Source: JBBQYD01 sp942493075
GTDB lineage: Bacteria; Verrucomicrobiota; Verrucomicrobiia; Limisphaerales; UBA8199
Direction: 5' to 3'
Length of the DNA: 64,000 nt
NCBI GenBank assembly: GCA_942493075.1
Contig: OW818681.1
Span: 5,766,001 to 5,830,000 of the forward strand
The notes beneath the pieces were generated by a model that searched no databases, had not been told where the DNA came from, and saw only the letters and a list, made by a program, of their open reading frames with translations. Position numbers and translations under genes: made by a program. This document shows, piece after piece, positions 58,741-64,000 of the stretch. The number at the start of each line of letters is the position of its first letter. Positions within the stretch are counted from its first letter, which is position 1.

Positions 58741-60573
58741 TTATAATTCTTCCGGCCTAAAAGTCACGATGAAGAAATTGGGCCACCCGGACTGCCAATA
58801 CGACAGCGGCATCACCAGCTTCTTATCGCCTTCCGTGAACTGCAAAGAAATCCGCCGCGGCCATTCACGTTGCCGTAAATCCGCACCGAAAATAGCCTGA
58901 GTAAAAGTGTTCGCCCACACTTTCTCGCTGCCGTTCACAAAACTGCTCGCAAATTTTGCGTCCAGTGTTACAGGGCTCAGATAAAGCGCCTGGATCGGCT
59001 TCCACGTATCGTTGATTCGAAAAAAGTCAGCAATGGTCTGCGTCGTCCAAACGGATTGGCGCTGTCCGTACCACGCTGTCGCCCAGGGTATGTCCGCCAT
59101 CATCATTTCATTTGGGGTGAGAAATCGCGCAGTGCGCTGGATGCTTTGCGGATAGTACGGAGGGAACGCGACGTTGGCATAAGGGCGCGGCGGCAGAAAA
59201 AACAGTATCAACGGCAGACACATCACCACTCCAAAGAGCCCGACGATCATGTAGCGCAGCTCAGCCACAGGCAAACTCAGGTTGTCCAGCAGCACCATGA
59301 AGAAGCCCACACCAAAAATCAGCACGAGAGGTCCGGCCAGGACCAGCAGATTCTCGGGATTAATCTCCGGGTTGTCCGCGAACTGGTGTGTGCGAATCAC
59401 CGCCTGGGTCATTATCAGTAGGACCAAGGTCCCCAGCACAAAAAGCCTGAACCGATTGATCGCCGGATTCCTGAAGATCATAAGCAATCCCACCAGGAAA
59501 AAGCCTCCCACCCAGTTACCTCCGATCCGAGGCACTTCCTGCGTTAGAATCGTGCGCCCATAAAGGAGCAGTTTCGACCAGAACGCCGGGATAACATCCC
59601 GCGCATCCAGGGTGGGAGCGAAATTCCGCTGCAACTGGTACTCGGAATACTTGTAATTCTCGACTAATGAGTAAGTGGCGGTGCCAAACGGAGCACCGCT
59701 GACTTTGAGGTTGCGTGTAATCCATGGGCTTACAATCACAGCAAACACACCCATCGCTATCACGGCGCTCTGCCAACGCCGGGCGCCCCCCCAAATCATC
59801 AGAAACAGGAGGACCGGCAAGGCCACTATTATGAAAGAATACCGGGTGAGCGATCCCAGACCCAAGAACACCCCGGCCAGCAGGGCAAAGAGCAGGTAGC
59901 GCCCCTTGCCTCCTTTGGGCTCGCGCCCCTCCTGCTCCAGCTCAAGCAGGCACCAGCACAGCCCCAGGAAAATCACCAGCAAAAGCATTGTGGAAAGCCC
60001 ACTCACGCTAAAACGCCAGTACAGCTCGGTCCCCAGGAAAATAAAGGTGGAAATCCAGGCGACAATCTCATCAAACAGCCGCCGGGCCAGCAGGAATACC
60101 AGGAGCATGGCCACCAAAAGAAGCACCTGATTCCCGAGCGCGATCAACCGGTCCGGCTGGTAGGCATCTTCCGGAGGCGCGCTCGGATTCACGTCAAATT
60201 CAAAGGGCAGCACTTTCATCAATCCGGCCAAATATACTGGATAAAAAGGAGCGTTGGACAGGTCAGGATGCCCTGCCTTCAACATCCCGGGATCACTGGC
60301 CAGGACAGACTCCTTGGCCGGCTTCTTGGCGTCTTGCTGCTGCAGAAGGAATACCGAGAACGGTCGGATAAAATCAGTCGTGTAGCCCCGGCCCTGGGCA
60401 ATGTTTCGCGCCAGTTGCGCCTGGTCCATCGCTTCCAGGGAGGCCAAGTTTCGGTACCCGCGCCATTGGTAGGTGAGAGTCAGCAGCAGCCCGATCAGGA
60501 TGAGCAGCCCAAAACGCAGCGGCTTGGCTACCTGTCCGGATTCCAGGGCATGAATAAGTTCTTGGGTTCTCAT
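58741..60573 (-). CDS. polytopic membrane protein, GT39/ArnT-like glycosyltransferase
   Basis: 610 residues with about ten to twelve membrane helices. LRFGLLILIGLLLTLTYQWRGY is the first; the periplasmic loop LEAMDQAQLARNIAQGRGYTTDFIRP carries the acidic residues (D/E near 48-51) usual in GT-C enzymes that use lipid-linked donors. GSLTRYSFIIVALPVLLFLMIW and later helices follow; the C-terminal ~150 residues form a soluble domain (WATAWYGQRQSVWTT). It likely transfers a sugar from a polyprenyl donor in exopolysaccharide or protein glycosylation; the acceptor is not evident. It starts 6 bp after the stop of the response-regulator gene on the same strand. Confidence 0.8.
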   Translation of the reverse strand: MRTQELIHALESGQVAKPLRFGLLILIGLLLTLTYQWRGYRNLASLEAMDQAQLARNIAQGRGYTTDFIRPFSVFLLQQQDAKKPAKESVLASDPGMLKAGHPDLSNAPFYPVYLAGLMKVLPFEFDVNPSAPPEDAYQPDRLIALGNQVLLLVAMLLVFLLARRLFDEIVAWISTFIFLGTELYWRFSVSGLSTMLLLVIFLGLCWCLLELEQEGREPKGGKGRYLLFALLAGVFLGLGSLTRYSFIIVALPVLLFLMIWGGARRWQSAVIAMGVFAVIVSPWITRNLKVSGAPFGTATYSLVENYKYSEYQLQRNFAPTLDARDVIPAFWSKLLLYGRTILTQEVPRIGGNWVGGFFLVGLLMIFRNPAINRFRLFVLGTLVLLIMTQAVIRTHQFADNPEINPENLLVLAGPLVLIFGVGFFMVLLDNLSLPVAELRYMIVGLFGVVMCLPLILFFLPPRPYANVAFPPYYPQSIQRTARFLTPNEMMMADIPWATAWYGQRQSVWTTQTIADFFRINDTWKPIQALYLSPVTLDAKFASSFVNGSEKVWANTFTQAIFGADLRQREWPRRISLQFTEGDKKLVMPLSYWQSGWPNFFIVTFRPEEL

Positions 60574-60579
60574 GGTTGA

Positions 60580-61953
60580 TCAAAGGTTGTCGAGCTGATA
60601 CTTGTGCAGTTTGCGGTGAAGGCTGCGACGGCTCATTCCAAGCTTCTTCGCAGCTTCAGTGCGGCTTCCATCGCTTTCTTTTAATGCACGGATGATGAGC
60701 TGGCGTTCATTTTCCTGCACGGATAACGGCGCCTCAGGGGATGGCCCCAGCACCTCAGTAGCGCGCACCGCGAGCGACCCAGATCGCACCGAGGGGGGAA
60801 GATCTCGTGCGCTGATCCGCTCCCCACGACAAAGCACCACCGCATGCTCCACCGAAGTCCGCAGTTCACGAACGTTCCCCGGCCACGAGTAGCCGGCAAG
60901 CATTTCCACAGCATCCGCAGTAAAGCCGGTGACCTTCTTGTCGTTCTCGGCGGCGAACTCCCGCAGAAAAGCCTGCGCCAGCAGCGGGATATCCTCCGGC
61001 CGCTCGCGGAGGCCCGGGAGCCGGACTTCAACCACACGCAACCGGAAAAAGAGGTCCTCTCGGAACGTGCCGGCTTTGACCATCTCCTCCAGGTTCTTGT
61101 TCGTCGCCGCAATGAGACGCACGTCCGCAGTAATCGTCTTGCCTGAGCCCACGCGTTCGAAGGTTCTCTCACCCAGGAAGCGCAGCAACTTCACTTGGGT
61201 GGATGAATCGATTTCCCCGATTTCATCCAGGAACAACGTGCCGCCTTGTGCCTGCTCAAAACGCCCGATCCGCCGCTCGTAAGCGCCGGTGAATGCGCCT
61301 TTTTCGTGACCAAAGAGCTCGCTCTCCAGCAGGGTAGCCGATAGTGCGGCACAGTGAACGGTCACCATGGGCTGCCGGGCTCGGGGGCTGAGGCGATGGA
61401 TGGCTTTGGCGATCATCTCCTTTCCCGTCCCGCTCTCGCCAAGCAAAAGCACGGTCGCCCTGGCCGGGGCCACCTGCTGTACCACCTCCAGGACTTCGCG
61501 CATCGCGCGCGATTCCCCGACGATGTTCTGCATTCCGAAACGTGAATCGAGCTGCAGATGCAACGCTGTGTTCTCGGCCTCCAGCCCACGTTGCCGCACC
61601 GCACGGGCGATGCGCATCTCCAGCTCATCGATTTGCAAACGGCCTTTAGCGATGTAATCGTCCGCCCCGCGTTTCATGGCATCCACCGCAAGCTCTTCCG
61701 AGCCGTAGGCTGTCATGAGGATGCAGATAGGCGGGTGCGGAAGGGATTTCGCACGAGCGATGAGGTTCATCCCGTCTTCATTGGGCAGCCGGAAATCGGT
61801 CAGTAAAACGTCGAAGCTCTCCTCTTCGAGGAGTTCCATGGCCGTCTTTGCGTCATCGGCCAAATACACTTCATAACGATCCTCCAACGCCGCGCGAAGC
61901 CCTTCGCGCGTCGTCTTCTCATCATCTACAATGAGCAAGGTCGTCGTTGTCAT
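60580..61953 (-). CDS. NtrC-family sigma-54-dependent response regulator
   Basis: 457 residues from MTTTTLLIVDDEKTTREGL. Receiver domain 1-120 with phosphoacceptor in LLTDFRLPNEDGM (D53). AAA+ domain with GESGTGKEMIAKAIHRL (Walker A, about 163-179), GAFTGAYERR (sigma-54 contact, about 216-225), and LFLDEIGEI (Walker B). The C-terminal Fis helix-turn-helix includes SRTEAAKKLGMSRRSLHRKLHKY. It activates sigma-54 promoters after phosphorylation. No histidine kinase is adjacent. Being co-transcribed with the GT39-like gene, it probably controls polysaccharide synthesis, as PrsR-type regulators do. Confidence 0.95.
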   Translation of the reverse strand: MTTTTLLIVDDEKTTREGLRAALEDRYEVYLADDAKTAMELLEEESFDVLLTDFRLPNEDGMNLIARAKSLPHPPICILMTAYGSEELAVDAMKRGADDYIAKGRLQIDELEMRIARAVRQRGLEAENTALHLQLDSRFGMQNIVGESRAMREVLEVVQQVAPARATVLLLGESGTGKEMIAKAIHRLSPRARQPMVTVHCAALSATLLESELFGHEKGAFTGAYERRIGRFEQAQGGTLFLDEIGEIDSSTQVKLLRFLGERTFERVGSGKTITADVRLIAATNKNLEEMVKAGTFREDLFFRLRVVEVRLPGLRERPEDIPLLAQAFLREFAAENDKKVTGFTADAVEMLAGYSWPGNVRELRTSVEHAVVLCRGERISARDLPPSVRSGSLAVRATEVLGPSPEAPLSVQENERQLIIRALKESDGSRTEAAKKLGMSRRSLHRKLHKYQLDNL

Positions 61954-62100
61954 GCCACTTTCCACACTCAATATGCAGATTAACCACAGCTTCCAAGCGA
62001 AACAACAGGCAAATACCGATCCACCGCTGCGCTGCTACGGTTTCTCGAGTTTGTTGTTTAAACTTGCACCTCGGCGCGTTTGACGTAGAACACCTGCCGA

Positions 62101-62985
62101 ATGAACCGGTATGCAATACTGGCCTGCCTTTCGGCCATTGCACTAGGCTTGAGCGCTTGCTCCACCGTACCGCGCGCCATGAAAACTTCTCTTCATCAAT
62201 ATACGCTCGACTACTCCACTCCAACGGACCCTGCCTGGCAATCTGAACTAGTGCGTATCGATGCAACTCTGCGCGCCAAGTACGGCATGTCCGCGGGACA
62301 AACCGCAGTGGGAGTTCTGGATTTGCGCAGCCTGCGCCTGGCAATGCTTCATCCTGATCGCGAAGAATACGCAGCCAGCGTGCCCAAGATCGGCATTCTG
62401 CTCGCGTATTTCGTCCTCCATCCGCAGGCCGCCACCAACCTGCCACCTGAGACGCGGCAGCAACTCGGATTAATGGCAAAGGCATCGAGTAACGAGGAAG
62501 CCGCAAGGTTCTCCCAGGAAATGGGACTCCAACAGGTGCAGACGGTGATCAATTCTCAGGGCTTCTATGACGCCGCTCATGGCGGAGGCATTTGGGTCGG
62601 AAAACACTATGGTAAAAGCGGCGAACGCTATGGCTCACCGGTGGGGGACAACTCGCATGGCGCCACGATCAGGCAGCTTTTGCGCTATTTCCTCTTGCTC
62701 GAACAGGAAAAGCTAGTCTCTACCGAAGCGTCCCGGACCATGCGGCAAATCTTTGCTTCCCCCGCCATCCCCCATGACCAAATCAAATTCGTAAAAGGCT
62801 TGGCCAACCGGGATGTGCAAATCATAAGGAAATGGGGTTCATGGGAGGATTGGCTCCATGACGTCGCTGTTGTAACGGGGCCGAACCGCCATTACATCAT
62901 TGCAGCCCTGACCAGGCACCCCAAAGGCGATGAATACCTGGAGGAACTGGCCCGCGCGGTTGACGACCTTGTCACCCGGCAATAG
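62101..62985 (+). CDS. class A beta-lactamase-like serine hydrolase lipoprotein
   Basis: 294 residues. Lipoprotein signal AIALGLSAC (Cys20). The beta-lactamase/transpeptidase fold is indicated by AASVPKIGILLAYF, giving the SxxK motif (S93, K96), SSN at 129-131 in place of SDN, and RKWGSW (about 240) in the place of the KTG motif. The omega-loop Glu is not evident, so hydrolysis of beta-lactams is doubtful. It may be a peptidoglycan- or ester-acting relative. It lies alone between the response regulator (divergent) and the POT gene (convergent). Confidence 0.75.
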   Translation: MNRYAILACLSAIALGLSACSTVPRAMKTSLHQYTLDYSTPTDPAWQSELVRIDATLRAKYGMSAGQTAVGVLDLRSLRLAMLHPDREEYAASVPKIGILLAYFVLHPQAATNLPPETRQQLGLMAKASSNEEAARFSQEMGLQQVQTVINSQGFYDAAHGGGIWVGKHYGKSGERYGSPVGDNSHGATIRQLLRYFLLLEQEKLVSTEASRTMRQIFASPAIPHDQIKFVKGLANRDVQIIRKWGSWEDWLHDVAVVTGPNRHYIIAALTRHPKGDEYLEELARAVDDLVTRQ

Positions 62986-63049
62986 TTGGGCACTTCGAGC
63001 ACAGCGTCCTCGGCAGCCCTGAACCCACCGAGTTCCACTCGCTGGGATG

Positions 63050-64000
63050 TTACCTGCCAACAGCAGCCGAGGCGTCGCGGTAACGATACAGTGCGGCAAT
63101 AACACTGAAAAGGATGGCCACAACAAAGGTTAATCCAGCATACATCATGAAACGACCGGTGCTCACCGACTCCCCCCCGCTGGGGCCACTCAGCATCTGG
63201 GTCAGCAACACCACCAATAAATTACCAAAAGCCACCGTCAACTGCCACAACCCCATGATAATGCTTTTCATCTCGGGCGCGGCCTCGCGGAATGCGAACT
63301 CCAACCCTGTCGTTGACACCAGCACCTCGGCAGTGGTGAGAACGACATAAGGCACGGCTTGCCACATGATGCTGAGTTGGTGGCCGGCCTCGATCCTGGA
63401 CTGCAGCATGGCCACGATCACGTAGGAAAACGCCGCCAGGAACATTCCTGCCGAAATGCGCCGCAGCGGTGTAGCCAGCCTTCCAAGCATCGGATAGAGC
63501 CCCCACGTCATGATTGGAATCAGGATCATGACAAACGCAGGGTTGGCGGAGAGCATTTCCTCGGGGCCGATGGTCCATGACCCGATCTTGAACACCGTCA
63601 TCTTTTGGCCCTGCATGACCCAGGTGGAAAAGGTCTGATCAAATAGCGCCCAAAACACGGGGATCAGCGCGAAAATAGACAGGATGGGCATTACAGACTT
63701 TGCAGCATCGACTTCGTTGGCTGTGCAAGCACCGCGAGCAGCATCCCAAAAAGAGGCTCCTGCCTGGCGCGGCCCCCGGTTACGCCATGCAGCGAACAGC
63801 ACTTTGAAAAAGCCGGCAGTCTTGGTCACCCTCGTAGGGGGCACCATCACGTAGTGGCGAGTTCCGAGCCAGAAAATCAGCGTAGCAACTGCCATAAAGA
63901 TGCCAGGCACACCAAACGCCCAACTATAACCCCAGGTTTTGCGTATCGCCGGAATGATCAGGAAAGCGAAGAATGACCCCAGGTTGATCGACCAATAAAA
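63050..64000 (-). CDS. POT/PTR-family proton-coupled oligopeptide transporter, cut by the window end
   Basis: The frame is open from the stop at 63050 to the last base; the 5' part lies outside. The extreme end encodes FYWSINLGSFFAFLIIPAIR, the POT/PTR2 signature helix region, followed by GYSWAFGVPGIFMAVATLIFW. Then PILSIFALIPVFWALFDQTFSTWVMQ, the typical POT block in helix 7, and LVSTTGLEFAFREAAPEMKSIIMGLW near the C-terminus. These proteins import di- and tripeptides with protons. Membrane helices continue to the C-terminus. Confidence 0.93.
   Translation of the reverse strand, partial: FYWSINLGSFFAFLIIPAIRKTWGYSWAFGVPGIFMAVATLIFWLGTRHYVMVPPTRVTKTAGFFKVLFAAWRNRGPRQAGASFWDAARGACTANEVDAAKSVMPILSIFALIPVFWALFDQTFSTWVMQGQKMTVFKIGSWTIGPEEMLSANPAFVMILIPIMTWGLYPMLGRLATPLRRISAGMFLAAFSYVIVAMLQSRIEAGHQLSIMWQAVPYVVLTTAEVLVSTTGLEFAFREAAPEMKSIIMGLWQLTVAFGNLLVVLLTQMLSGPSGGESVSTGRFMMYAGLTFVVAILFSVIAALYRYRDASAAVGR

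Overview
The window looks like a chromosomal segment of a Gram-negative member of the Verrucomicrobiota, probably Pedosphaera/Limisphaerales-like. The clues are three lone pseudopilin-like secreted proteins with the GFTLIELLVVIAIIAILA-type N-terminus and an H-X9-DG tail, an autotransporter-repeat surface protein, XylR-type sugar regulators, Gfo/Idh/MocA and sugar-isomerase pairs, and generally weak Shine-Dalgarno signals. The lineage is inferred from gene content; no rRNA or tRNA gene was seen.

Layout. 0-4.4 kb: a secreted SGNH-like protein, then a secretin-N-like protein, ECF sigma factor and small membrane protein (likely anti-sigma). 4.4-10 kb (minus strand): a molybdenum-cofactor operon, tauE-like / moaD / moaE-moeA fusion / moaC / mogA / moaA / MOSC / mobA. 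10-17.2 kb (minus): an eight-gene periplasmic nitrate reductase operon in which quinol oxidation appears to go through an NrfC/NrfD pair plus a tetraheme cytochrome instead of NapC or NapGH, and NapB is a tandem (tetraheme) version. Both operons are preceded by the same 14-bp FNR/DNR-type site in nearly the same geometry. They therefore look like one anaerobic nitrate-respiration regulon: one makes the enzyme and the other its cofactor.

17.4-35 kb: a carbohydrate-use region with a hexuronate-type MFS transporter, sugar isomerase-like and Gfo/Idh/MocA proteins, a large alpha/alpha-toroid-like secreted protein, a beta-strand-repeat surface protein, an AraC/XylR regulator divergent from an SGNH esterase, an FAD oxidoreductase and two GH43 enzymes (pectin/arabinan-like). 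A decayed moeA fragment sits between two of these genes. 35-48.7 kb: infA, an RRM RNA-binding protein, a GpgS-like glycosyltransferase divergent from a GT4/HAD pair, a methyltransferase, TerC, pseudopilins, a YkgJ-type protein, dinB, an SMI1/KNR4 protein, tgt and mnmA. 48.8-53.8 kb: an SDR enzyme, a fur-sufB-sufC operon with a PerR-like box, and leuB. 53.9-62 kb (minus): exopolysaccharide export and polymer control (FHA protein, Wza-like lipoprotein, Wzc-like BY-kinase, outer-membrane barrel, a GT39-like membrane protein and an NtrC-family regulator). 62-64 kb: a class A beta-lactamase-like lipoprotein and the 3' part of a POT/PTR peptide transporter that runs off the end.

Most notable: the twin FNR-type promoters with apparently leaderless GTG starts, the MoaE-MoeA fusion, the tandem NapB, the moeA remnant, and the unusual NrfCD-linked nap operon with an unrecognised last gene.
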